From: CAZTTH01 sp964615975
GTDB lineage: Bacteria; Verrucomicrobiota; Lentisphaeria; JABSQK01; JAJFLO01
Reading direction: 5' to 3'
Length of the DNA stretch: 64,000 bases
NCBI GenBank assembly: GCA_964615975.1
Contig: CAZTTH010000008.1
Coordinates: 41,122 to 105,121, forward strand
Shown here: positions 8,296 to 15,717 of the stretch, piece by piece
Position numbering within the stretch: position 1 is the stretch's first letter
Layout of the letters: the number at the start of each line of letters is the position of its first letter
Notes under the pieces: model-generated
Database searches by the model: none
Told to the model about the DNA's origin: nothing
Seen by the model: only the letters and a program-made list of their open reading frames with translations
Position numbers and translations under genes: made by a program

Positions 8296-9486
8296 ATGAA
8301 TACCGATAATAAACGAGGTAAATATATCTATTTCGACAATGCCGCGTCGACTCCGATGGTTCCCTGCCAGCGAGCGGATTATCTTCAGCTCCTGTCTGAT
8401 TATTATGCCAACCCAACTGCGCTGCATAAGCTGGGACGTTCCATAAAGAATGAGATTTCTCGAAGCGAAGAAATGTTTCTCCGGCAACCGGGATTTGAAA
8501 ATGAAAAAGTAAATATCATCTGGACCAGTGGCGCCACGGAAGCCAATAATTTGGCGATACTTGGTTATGCCGCCACCTTCAAAAAGGCGGCGGATTTCAC
8601 CGCGGTCAGCCTAAAGACCGAACATGCGTCCATTTATCAACCGCTTCTGTATCTTCAGGGACGTGGAGCGCAGGTGAAATGGGCTGCAATCGATAACCAT
8701 GGCCATATGGATGTCAATCATTTTGCTGAGATGCTCGATCATAAAACCAATTTAATCGCACTCTCCGCAGTCAATAATGAGATCGGTGTCATGGCGGATT
8801 TGACGGCACTGAGAAATATGATTTCCTTACATGCGCCCGAAGCCAGATTGCTTGTTGATGGTGTTCAGTCGATGGGAAAATTTCTCCTCCCCTGGCATGC
8901 GGCAGGTATTGATATGCTGACGCTTTCTGGTCACAAGATCCACGGGCCAGGTGGTATCGGAGCCTTATTGACACGTCAGGATCGGGTCACATTACACCCC
9001 TTATTCCACGGCGGTGAACAGCAGGATGGCATTCGTTCCGGCAGTCTCGATGCGCCGGCGATTCTCGGCTTCCTGAATACGGCCGCCTGCTGGCATACCC
9101 GATGGCGGCAGGAATCGGAACAACGCGTTATCAAACTTCGTGAATTATTGCTTGACGGATTAACCCGCATGAAGGATGCGCGAGGCAGCCAGATCGAATG
9201 CCACATCAACTCTCCTGAAAATGCTTCTCCCTATATAATCAGCCTGAGTTTTCCGCACTACGATGGCGCGGTATTGATGCGGATGCTGGGAGAACAGGAT
9301 ATCATTGTCGGAACCGGCAGCGCTTGCGCCGCCGGCGCTAAAAAGCCCAACCGGGTGTTGACCGCTTTGGGATTGTCGTCGCGCCGGATTAGCGGAACCA
9401 TCCGGATCAGCTTTGGCATCCAGAACACCGAAGCGGATGTACTCCGTTTTTTGGCGGCATTGGAGACCATTTTGATTCGTTATTAA
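8296..9486 (+). CDS. cysteine desulfurase (NifS/IscS family)
   Basis: A 396-residue PLP-dependent class V aminotransferase-fold enzyme. It begins YIYFDNAASTPM, has TSGATEANN (about 77-85) for cofactor phosphate binding, the PLP lysine in SGHKIHGPGG (Lys214) and the active-site loop cysteine in GTGSACAAG (Cys344). It removes sulfur from cysteine for Fe-S clusters, tRNA thiolation or other acceptors. The loop is close to the GSACxSG pattern of the NifS/IscS group, with Ala replacing Ser. No iscU, sufBCD or mnmA is adjacent, so its sulfur acceptor is unknown. Divergent from hpt and convergent with queE; a hairpin follows its stop. Confidence 0.92.
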   Translation: MNTDNKRGKYIYFDNAASTPMVPCQRADYLQLLSDYYANPTALHKLGRSIKNEISRSEEMFLRQPGFENEKVNIIWTSGATEANNLAILGYAATFKKAADFTAVSLKTEHASIYQPLLYLQGRGAQVKWAAIDNHGHMDVNHFAEMLDHKTNLIALSAVNNEIGVMADLTALRNMISLHAPEARLLVDGVQSMGKFLLPWHAAGIDMLTLSGHKIHGPGGIGALLTRQDRVTLHPLFHGGEQQDGIRSGSLDAPAILGFLNTAACWHTRWRQESEQRVIKLRELLLDGLTRMKDARGSQIECHINSPENASPYIISLSFPHYDGAVLMRMLGEQDIIVGTGSACAAGAKKPNRVLTALGLSSRRISGTIRISFGIQNTEADVLRFLAALETILIRY

Positions 9487-9494
9487 CCGATGAG

Positions 9495-9524
9495 ATTGGC
9501 TAAGCTGCAATGACAGCCAATTTT
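9495..9524 (+). terminator. possible intrinsic terminator after the cysteine desulfurase
   Basis: A perfect 7-bp stem, ATTGGCT at 9495-9501 and AGCCAAT at 9515-9521, encloses a 13-nt loop and is followed by a short T run. It begins 8 bp after the desulfurase stop codon. The stem is short and the T tract weak, so this is a moderate call. Confidence 0.45.
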
Positions 9525-9588
9525 CAAGTGATAGTTCGATCCTATTGCAGAGCGCATTTTTGAGGATAATTGGAAGAATCGATCTCCC

Positions 9589-10314
9589 TCAGGTGCGGCG
9601 TTGATTGCCAAAAAGTTCGATGTGGGCGCGGGGCGTGTATTTCCACCCATGCTTGAAGCACATGGCAAGGCATTTTTTGCCATTGTTGGCAAGCGTTTCC
9701 GGGGTTATCCCCTGGGGCATGAGGTAGATATCGGGATCGTTGTGCGCATGCAAGTCGGCAAGAATTTGGAGGATTTCACTTTCATCATTCTCATTGTCGA
9801 TGACAAATTTAAACTGATGGGGATAATTTTTACACCAGAAACGCAGTGCTTCGGGGTGATAACGAACCTGTTGATGCAGCTCGGTATAAGGAGTATTCAA
9901 TGGCGTCGAACTCGCTAATTTTGGTGATAAGGTGACAAAATCGAAAGGCAGGTAGTGCGCGATGGTGCCGTTGGTTTCCAGCATCAGGGTAAAATCATGC
10001 TGATGTAAGGCGCAAAGCAACTCTTTCAGCGCCGGTTGCAGCAATGGTTCGCCGCCGGTTATGATGATCAAGTCAATCACCGGATGGCGTGCCTGTAGTG
10101 CAAGAACCATCGCCAAGGCATTATCGACAGAAAGAAAGTTCGCTTCCGCCTGCCAGGACGTATAAGGGGTGTCACATGGGTTGGTTTGCCACTGACAGCG
10201 GAGATTGCATCCGGAGGTGCGGATAAAAATAGCCGGATGACCAAGGTATTTTCCTTCACCCTGTATGGTCACAAAAATATCACTGATGTTGATTTTGTCG
10301 GATGCAATCGGCAT
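9589..10314 (-). CDS. queE: 7-carboxy-7-deazaguanine synthase (radical SAM)
   Basis: A 241-residue radical-SAM protein. It opens with ISDIFVTIQGEGKYLGHPAIFIR, the QueE N-terminal signature, and has ITGGEPLLQ and LMLETNGT. The enzyme contracts 6-carboxytetrahydropterin to 7-carboxy-7-deazaguanine, an early step to queuosine and other deazapurines. The cluster-binding cysteines are Cys36, Cys40 and Cys47, a CX3CX6C spacing in GCNLRCQWQTNPCDTPYTSW rather than the common CX3CX2C; the flanking CDTPYTSW motif is normal, so the change is a four-residue insertion. It lies 45 bp downstream of queD on the same strand. queC and queF are not in the window. Confidence 0.92.
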   Translation of the reverse strand: MPIASDKINISDIFVTIQGEGKYLGHPAIFIRTSGCNLRCQWQTNPCDTPYTSWQAEANFLSVDNALAMVLALQARHPVIDLIIITGGEPLLQPALKELLCALHQHDFTLMLETNGTIAHYLPFDFVTLSPKLASSTPLNTPYTELHQQVRYHPEALRFWCKNYPHQFKFVIDNENDESEILQILADLHAHNDPDIYLMPQGITPETLANNGKKCLAMCFKHGWKYTPRAHIELFGNQRRT

Positions 10315-10359
10315 GACGGAATAAGACTCACGCAGTTGATTATGGGGCTGGCGCTGTTT

Positions 10360-10797
10360 TCAGGCAATAAAATCTGCCCAGGAATTCGGGGTTTCATACA
10401 GACGCAGTTTGTCAATCTGCAACCGGTTGGGAAGATGGGAGACAAGCGCGCGATAACACCATCCAGAAATATTTTCAGCGGTCGGGATGAAGGGAACACT
10501 GATTGCTTTGAAATCGCCGCGATGTTGTTGATTGAAAAACTCATAGAGGATGGAATCATTTTCGTAGAACATGAACGCATGATCCAGCACATCATGGATG
10601 TTTTCCATGATGACTTTTTTGATGTCGCCAAAATCCATGACCATTCCTTCCGAACTGTTCCCGGGTATTTCAATCAGGTCGCCATTGAGTGTCACTTCCA
10701 AACGATAGCGATGTCCATGGAGATTGCGGCATTTGCTATTGTGATTCGGAACCCGATGCCCCATATCCCATTCGATACATTTGGTTATTTTTATCAT
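10360..10797 (-). CDS. queD: 6-carboxy-5,6,7,8-tetrahydropterin synthase
   Basis: The protein belongs to the 6-pyruvoyl tetrahydropterin synthase family and makes the QueE substrate from dihydroneopterin triphosphate. CRNLHGHRYRLEVTL holds the catalytic Cys and two zinc-binding His; the third zinc His is in WDMGHRVPNH. FGDIKKVI, LDHAFM and PTAENIS with the late Glu in LRLYETP complete the family set. The open frame extends upstream to 10878, but the added residues do not resemble the family, so I chose the internal ATG at 10797 (MIKITKCIEWDMGHR), giving 145 residues. Its neighbour queE is the next pathway enzyme. Confidence 0.92.
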   Translation of the reverse strand: MIKITKCIEWDMGHRVPNHNSKCRNLHGHRYRLEVTLNGDLIEIPGNSSEGMVMDFGDIKKVIMENIHDVLDHAFMFYENDSILYEFFNQQHRGDFKAISVPFIPTAENISGWCYRALVSHLPNRLQIDKLRLYETPNSWADFIA

Positions 10798-10941
10798 GAT
10801 CTTGAATACAATTTTTTTTATGGTGTGGTATTGTTTAAACCCTTGGTTATAATTCAATCTTGTGCGATATTCATACAAGACAATAAGGATTTATCTGTTT
10901 GTTTACTTGGTGTGTAAGTAAATACAATTTTGCCGTTGAAA

Positions 10942-10970
10942 TTGACAGTATAAAATCAGTCGGCTAATGT
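10942..10970 (+). promoter_or_regulatory. sigma70-type promoter upstream of the coiled-coil membrane pair
   Basis: TTGACA at 10942-10947 is separated by 17 bp from TAATGT at 10965-10970. It sits about 100 bp ahead of the gene starting at 11068 on the same strand, and no other gene lies between. The -35 is a perfect match and the -10 matches at four of six positions. Confidence 0.55.
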
Positions 10971-11067
10971 ACGGCGTTTTATTTATTAATTATGACATTA
11001 GTTGTTTTCGTGCTTGCTGGCAAGCCGGGAATAACATAATCAATAATACAGAAAAGGGGTATTATTT

Positions 11068-11817
11068 ATGAGCGACAAAAATAATCAGACAGGAGATGAA
11101 GCCGCTATTTTGCGCCGGCTGGAAAGTTTGGAAACACAAATTACGCGCCATGACGATTTGCAGGTAAAGTTAAAATACATTTCATTGTCGGGTCTTTTTC
11201 TGGTACTCTTTTTCTTCCTGCTATTTGTGTATCGTCTGATCAACTATGTACGGCATTACGAGGTAAATATCTTGATTGACAATTTGCGGGCTCAGTCCAT
11301 GGAAGTTGTAAAACCGGAAATAGAATTGTTTTTAAATGATCTTCGTTCTGATTTGTTGCCGACATTCTCGAAACAATTAACCGATGAATTTGATAAACAA
11401 ATGCCTTTGCTTAAAGATACGACGTTGGAATTGGGGCATCGGCTTGAAGAAAAAGTTCGTCTTCATGCTGAAGAGCGGTTAGTTGAATCAATGATCACTG
11501 GTTTGGAGTCCAGCGAAAAGGAAATCCAGATCATTTTTCCGGCATTCACCGCCGAGAATTTGGAAAAACAAATCGGTCAATCCATGACTTACTATGTCGA
11601 CACTCTGCATGATTCGCTGGAAGAACGAATCGCGTACATCTCATCCAGCATCGAAACGCTTAAATCATCGATCATGGAACTGGGTAAATCTGATGCCATG
11701 AAGGATCATGTTCCCACTACCAAGGAGCAGGCGGAAGCTCAAGTGTTGGATTCAATTCTCGATTTGGTTGTATATGAAATTAAACCCGAGCTCGGCGATG
11801 AACCGGTAAAAAAATAA
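11068..11817 (+). CDS. single-pass membrane protein with coiled-coil domain, function unknown
   Basis: I do not recognise a family. The 249 residues comprise a short cytoplasmic-type N-terminus with a heptad-like stretch (ILRRLESLETQITRHDD, 14-30), one strong membrane helix (about residues 39-56, LSGLFLVLFFFLLFVYRL), and an acidic, helix-rich remainder with low Gly/Pro content. AAGGGG precedes the ATG. The next gene starts 16 bp later, is the same size and has the same plan (N-terminal coil, one membrane helix, long helical tail), so the two may be diverged paralogues forming a membrane heteromer. A sigma70-type promoter lies upstream and an intrinsic terminator follows the second gene, marking a two-gene transcription unit. 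Confidence 0.8.
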   Translation: MSDKNNQTGDEAAILRRLESLETQITRHDDLQVKLKYISLSGLFLVLFFFLLFVYRLINYVRHYEVNILIDNLRAQSMEVVKPEIELFLNDLRSDLLPTFSKQLTDEFDKQMPLLKDTTLELGHRLEEKVRLHAEERLVESMITGLESSEKEIQIIFPAFTAENLEKQIGQSMTYYVDTLHDSLEERIAYISSSIETLKSSIMELGKSDAMKDHVPTTKEQAEAQVLDSILDLVVYEIKPELGDEPVKK

Positions 11818-11833
11818 TAGAAAGAGGTGAACC

Positions 11834-12643
11834 ATGAGTAAAATAGCGGATAAAATTTCGACTCTGGAAACGCTCCTGAATCAAAAGGAGACAAAACTAA
11901 AGAAAAAGATCACCAACACCCTGATTATTTATGCGGTATTGGTTGCCGTCGTTGCTGGTTACACTCTGTGGATTGTCCCGAAACTCAAGGAAATCACCAG
12001 CACCCAAGCCATGACAGAAATCATTTTAACTGAGGTTTCTGAGTTATTATCTAAAATGAGGACGAATTTTACTGATGAGGTGCACGCTAATTCGTCCGTC
12101 TGGGCAGTCGAAATAGTCAAGCAATCCATTGAAGCCATTCCTCAGGTGGAAGAGCCTCTCCTTGAAAAGGCGGATGCCATGATAGATTACCTGGCACAGC
12201 ATTTGGAAAATCAGTTGATCCCCTCATTTACCGATTTTCTGCGTGAAAATTCAGTGGAATTACGCGAACGTTACGCTGAGTTCAAGGATGAGGAAATGAT
12301 GCAGGGGCTATCGCTCATATTTGTGGAAACCATCGAAACCGAGATCGATCAATACTTAAATGATTATCTCATTAAGGAAATATCCCATTTGCGGAATCAG
12401 ATCCGCCAGTTGAATCAGGGCAAGAAAATATTAACAAAAAGGGATGAGGCACAACGAAATTTAATCGTCTCATGGGTTTATCTGACGGAAAATCATGCGG
12501 ATGAAGGGTCAATATTGAGTGATTGTTTAAGCAGAGTAAAAGATCGTTGCATGAGTATGTTTACCATCGAGAATATGAATGTCAAGGAACTTATGGAAGC
12601 CGAACCAGAGGATGTTGAAGGCGTTGGCGAAGTCTATGAATAA
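11834..12643 (+). CDS. single-pass membrane protein with coiled-coil domain, function unknown
   Basis: I do not recognise a family. The 269-residue product has an N-terminal coil (KISTLETLLNQKETKLKKKI, about 7-26), a membrane helix (about 28-49, LIIYAVLVAVVAGYTLWIVP) and a long acidic helical domain with a second coil near residue 185 (HLRNQIRQLNQGKK). The acidic tail ends DVEGVGEVYE. A very good ribosome binding site, AGAGGTGA, precedes the ATG. Topology and size mirror the gene 16 bp upstream. No catalytic motif is visible, so a structural or scaffold role in the envelope is the most one can infer. Confidence 0.8.
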   Translation: MSKIADKISTLETLLNQKETKLKKKITNTLIIYAVLVAVVAGYTLWIVPKLKEITSTQAMTEIILTEVSELLSKMRTNFTDEVHANSSVWAVEIVKQSIEAIPQVEEPLLEKADAMIDYLAQHLENQLIPSFTDFLRENSVELRERYAEFKDEEMMQGLSLIFVETIETEIDQYLNDYLIKEISHLRNQIRQLNQGKKILTKRDEAQRNLIVSWVYLTENHADEGSILSDCLSRVKDRCMSMFTIENMNVKELMEAEPEDVEGVGEVYE

Positions 12644-12727
12644 CAGAACATTCCCGGGCTGTGTCGTCAGATATCAGTTTAGTTAATTTGTTTACAACAC
12701 GCGAATTCAATATGAGTATGATCGATA

Positions 12728-14062
12728 ATGTCAATCTTAATACCACGACTGAGAAAGACATGTATCTGCATAGTGTTAGGGCATAGTTTTATTGGCAATG
12801 TAAAAGTATGTGAAGGCGGAACCCATTCAGGGGGTTCCGCCTTCTTTTTGTCGCCATACGCCACCCAGCTGATTCTCCCTGGTGAAAGTTCATTGCCTGT
12901 TTCCGCTGAAAAATCATCTTCTTCATCCGCAACCCCAAACTGTTATCCCGAGTGGGCATTGGCACAGAGATCGAATGCGGATTCTTCTTTGCATACTTCA
13001 AGTCCAGACCAAGGTGACGATGTTCTGTTTCAACGTTCGGTTACGATCTCAGATATTGAAGAGTATTTACAGGCATCCGATAATGCACTGGATATTGGCT
13101 ACGCGAACTTATTGATTGGCAAGGTGTTTGAACCACGCTTGAATGTCAAGAATTATCTTGATTTCATTGATAAGATGTTGGAGACCATAAAAGATAAATC
13201 AGGGCGAAGCAATAAACCGGAAACGGTCATCGCCGCTATCAATCAATGCTTTTATGAAGACCATCGTTTTACGGCAGTTATTGATCCATTTCCGGAGGAT
13301 TTCCTGATCAATAATTTGGTGGATAATAAACAGGGAAGATGCATGTCGCTGGTGGCTCTTTATCTCGCTGTGGCGAAACGGCTAAAAGTACCGGTAGTGG
13401 CCTTATGCATACCCGAACATATATATGCTCGCTGGGAGATCGACAAAGGAGTCCGGAGGATTTTTTCCCGTGGACCGGATTACGTTAATATCGAAACGAC
13501 CCTGAAAGGCAGTAATTATTCAGATAAGCATTATTTGGAGATGCTTGGATCCAACCCCGCGGAATTGCATGGGGAGTTCTACCTTCGCCCGTTGTCACCG
13601 AAGGAAACAATCGCGACTTATTTAAGCCCCTTAGGCAGCCTTCTGCGCGATCAAGGACGTTTGGATGAAGCGATTTCAGCGTGTCGGCTTGCGGTTAAAA
13701 TTAATCCTGGAGATGCGGAAGCATGGAATAATCTGGGCATGTCTTATCGGCGCAAGGAGATGAAGGACCTGGCAATGACTTCCTACCAGAGAGCGGTGGA
13801 AGTATATCCTAGATTCGCCGAAGCCTGGCATAATATGGGAAGTATTCAGGATGAACACAGCAAGCGCATCGAATATTTTAAAAAAGCCATTACCATTAAA
13901 CCTCAATTTGTCGAAGCCTGGCGTAATCTGGTCATTGCTTATTATGAAAACCAGAATTATCAAATGGCCATGGCATGTGCTAATCAATGCCGCTCCCTCG
14001 GTTATGAATTACCTGGAGAATTGCTCAATAAAATCCAGCGGCATTTGAATGCGGCAAAATGA
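12728..14062 (+). CDS. SirB1-type transglutaminase-like domain protein with TPR repeats
   Basis: The 444-residue frame has a SirB1 N-terminal (transglutaminase-like) domain at about 110-270. The presumed catalytic Cys is in NKQGRCMSLVALY and the His in CIPEHIYARW. About four TPR units follow from residue 295 (LRDQGRLDEAISACRLAV; AEAWNNLGMSYRRKEM; AEAWHNMGS; VEAWRNLVIAYY). SirB1-TPR proteins are widespread, but their substrate is unknown; peptide-crosslink or protease-like activity is only inferred from the fold. The first ATG (12728) has no ribosome binding site and is followed by a perfect terminator at 12812-12849, so translation probably starts downstream, perhaps at a TTG (12848 or later); no in-frame ATG occurs before the domain. 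Either the true start is non-ATG or the hairpin is an attenuator. Confidence 0.8.
   Translation: MSILIPRLRKTCICIVLGHSFIGNVKVCEGGTHSGGSAFFLSPYATQLILPGESSLPVSAEKSSSSSATPNCYPEWALAQRSNADSSLHTSSPDQGDDVLFQRSVTISDIEEYLQASDNALDIGYANLLIGKVFEPRLNVKNYLDFIDKMLETIKDKSGRSNKPETVIAAINQCFYEDHRFTAVIDPFPEDFLINNLVDNKQGRCMSLVALYLAVAKRLKVPVVALCIPEHIYARWEIDKGVRRIFSRGPDYVNIETTLKGSNYSDKHYLEMLGSNPAELHGEFYLRPLSPKETIATYLSPLGSLLRDQGRLDEAISACRLAVKINPGDAEAWNNLGMSYRRKEMKDLAMTSYQRAVEVYPRFAEAWHNMGSIQDEHSKRIEYFKKAITIKPQFVEAWRNLVIAYYENQNYQMAMACANQCRSLGYELPGELLNKIQRHLNAAK
12812..12849 (+). terminator. strong intrinsic terminator of the coiled-coil membrane pair
   Basis: A perfect 13-bp stem pairs 12812-12824 with 12832-12844 (arms GAAGGCGGAACCC and its complement), with a 7-nt loop and a run of five T at 12845-12849. 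It lies 168 bp after the stop of the second membrane-protein gene. It also falls inside the longest open frame of the following gene, which casts doubt on that gene's upstream ATG. Confidence 0.85.
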
Positions 14063-14286
14063 TTCCTTTCGTAGAACATGCTTGTAACAGGTATACCGCA
14101 ATGCATCAGTTGATGCTGCAGTGGAGTACGAACTAAATTGGTGTTGAATTAAAGATTGCATGAATTTCAACATAACGATCAAATTCCCAACACTTTCTGC
14201 TCCGATAGTGACGATAATCAAGTTCTCTCGCATGCGGGTTCAATAAACGCGAAGAGAGCGTTAAACTTATATTAATCTTGAGAGAC

Positions 14287-15582
14287 ATGGCTGCAATTAT
14301 TTTGAGAAATGGGCGGGTGGTCGATCCATACACCGGTAAGGATACCGTCCGCGATATTGGGATCTGCGGAAGCACCTTGGTATTGCCTCAAGAAATTGAA
14401 TCAGATCCGCAGCTTCACACATTCGATCTTTCCGGTATGATCGTGGCGCCGGGACTGATTGATATACATGTGCATTTACGAGAACCTGGTTTTGCATATA
14501 AGGAGACAATTGCCACCGGCACCGCCGCGGCTGCCGCGGGAGGCTTTACCACAATTGTTGCCATGCCCAATACCAACCCCGCTATCGATACCATCGCCCG
14601 GGTTACCGATTTGCAGCATCGCATTGATGAAAGCGCCCTCATCGCGACTCATATCACCGCATGCATCACCCGGGATCGCGCCGGCGAGGAATTGACTGAT
14701 ATAGCGAGATTAAAACAACAAACCAAAATCGTCGCGTTATCCGATGACGGGGACTGTGTCCAGGATTATGGTCTGATGAAAGCAGCGGCACGGCTTGCCA
14801 GAGAAAATGATCTTCCAATCATGGATCATTGTGAAGATCATTTCCTTAGTAAAAACGGGGTAATGCGGGCCGGACCAATATCCCAAAGTATGCGTCTGCC
14901 TGGAATGCCAGGAGAAACCGAAAGCAATATCGTTGCCCGCAATATCCAATTGAGTCGGGAAACCGGTGCTCATTTCCACCAGCAACACCTGAGTTACAAG
15001 GAATCAGTTCGGCTTCTTCGTTGCGCTCGTCAGGAAGGATTGCCGGTTTCCGGTGAAGCTTCACCACATCATTTGACACTTACCCATGACCTGGTACCCA
15101 TCCTGGGAACCAATGCCAAGATGAATCCACCGCTGGGGACTGAAGAGGATCGCCAGGCTTTGATCGCGGCAGTATTGGATGGCACGATCGATATCATTGC
15201 CACCGATCATGCTCCACACGCGTCTTGGGAAAAGGCGCGAGATTGGGGCGCGGCCCCCTTCGGCATCCTTGGTCTGGAAACTGCTTTACCACTCGTCCTT
15301 ACTGAACTTTATGGTAAACATCACATGGACTTGATGGCGTTGTTGTCGCGATTTACGCTAGGACCAGCCAATTTATTGCATCTGCCTAAAGACGGTTTGA
15401 TACCAGGTGCGCCCGCAAACCTGGTTATTTTTGACCTCACTCAATCATTCCCGCTGGATATTACAAACTCCCGGTCGCGCTCCCGAAATTCTCCCTTTCA
15501 TCACAAACAGGTCATCGGTAAAATCATGGGGACCATGTCAAACGGCCGATGGGTCTACCAACATCAGGACTTTTCCTCCTAA
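14287..15582 (+). CDS. pyrC: dihydroorotase, type I
   Basis: An amidohydrolase-fold enzyme of 431 residues from this ATG. The first metal site DIHVHLREPGF is followed by TAAAAAGGFTTIVAMPNTNP. DHCEDHF, GEASPHHLTLTH and ATDHAPH supply further metal ligands and the catalytic Asp. It interconverts carbamoyl aspartate and dihydroorotate in pyrimidine synthesis. The sequence pattern is that of long type I dihydroorotases (about 430 residues) that can partner aspartate carbamoyltransferase, not the short E. coli type. A TTG three codons upstream (14278) is an alternative start; GAGAG lies between the two. No pyrB is adjacent. Confidence 0.94.
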   Translation: MAAIILRNGRVVDPYTGKDTVRDIGICGSTLVLPQEIESDPQLHTFDLSGMIVAPGLIDIHVHLREPGFAYKETIATGTAAAAAGGFTTIVAMPNTNPAIDTIARVTDLQHRIDESALIATHITACITRDRAGEELTDIARLKQQTKIVALSDDGDCVQDYGLMKAAARLARENDLPIMDHCEDHFLSKNGVMRAGPISQSMRLPGMPGETESNIVARNIQLSRETGAHFHQQHLSYKESVRLLRCARQEGLPVSGEASPHHLTLTHDLVPILGTNAKMNPPLGTEEDRQALIAAVLDGTIDIIATDHAPHASWEKARDWGAAPFGILGLETALPLVLTELYGKHHMDLMALLSRFTLGPANLLHLPKDGLIPGAPANLVIFDLTQSFPLDITNSRSRSRNSPFHHKQVIGKIMGTMSNGRWVYQHQDFSS

Positions 15583-15717
15583 TTTTTGATGCATTTTCAT
15601 AAGCAAAATTAATTCTCTTTATTTCTCGTTGCCGGGGTATGATTTCGAGGTTCTAATGCTACATTCATTCACTCAGAACAGTCGTTCAAACATCATTTAT
15701 TTTATTTCGTGAACATC

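Noticed and set aside
9530..9560. T-arm-like GATAG-TTCGATC-CTATT near the desulfurase/queE junction
   Set aside because: No matching acceptor, D or anticodon arms could be placed upstream, so it is not a tRNA.
10800..10960. PreQ1 riboswitch ahead of queD
   Set aside because: None of the known preQ1 aptamer sequence motifs could be found in the leader.
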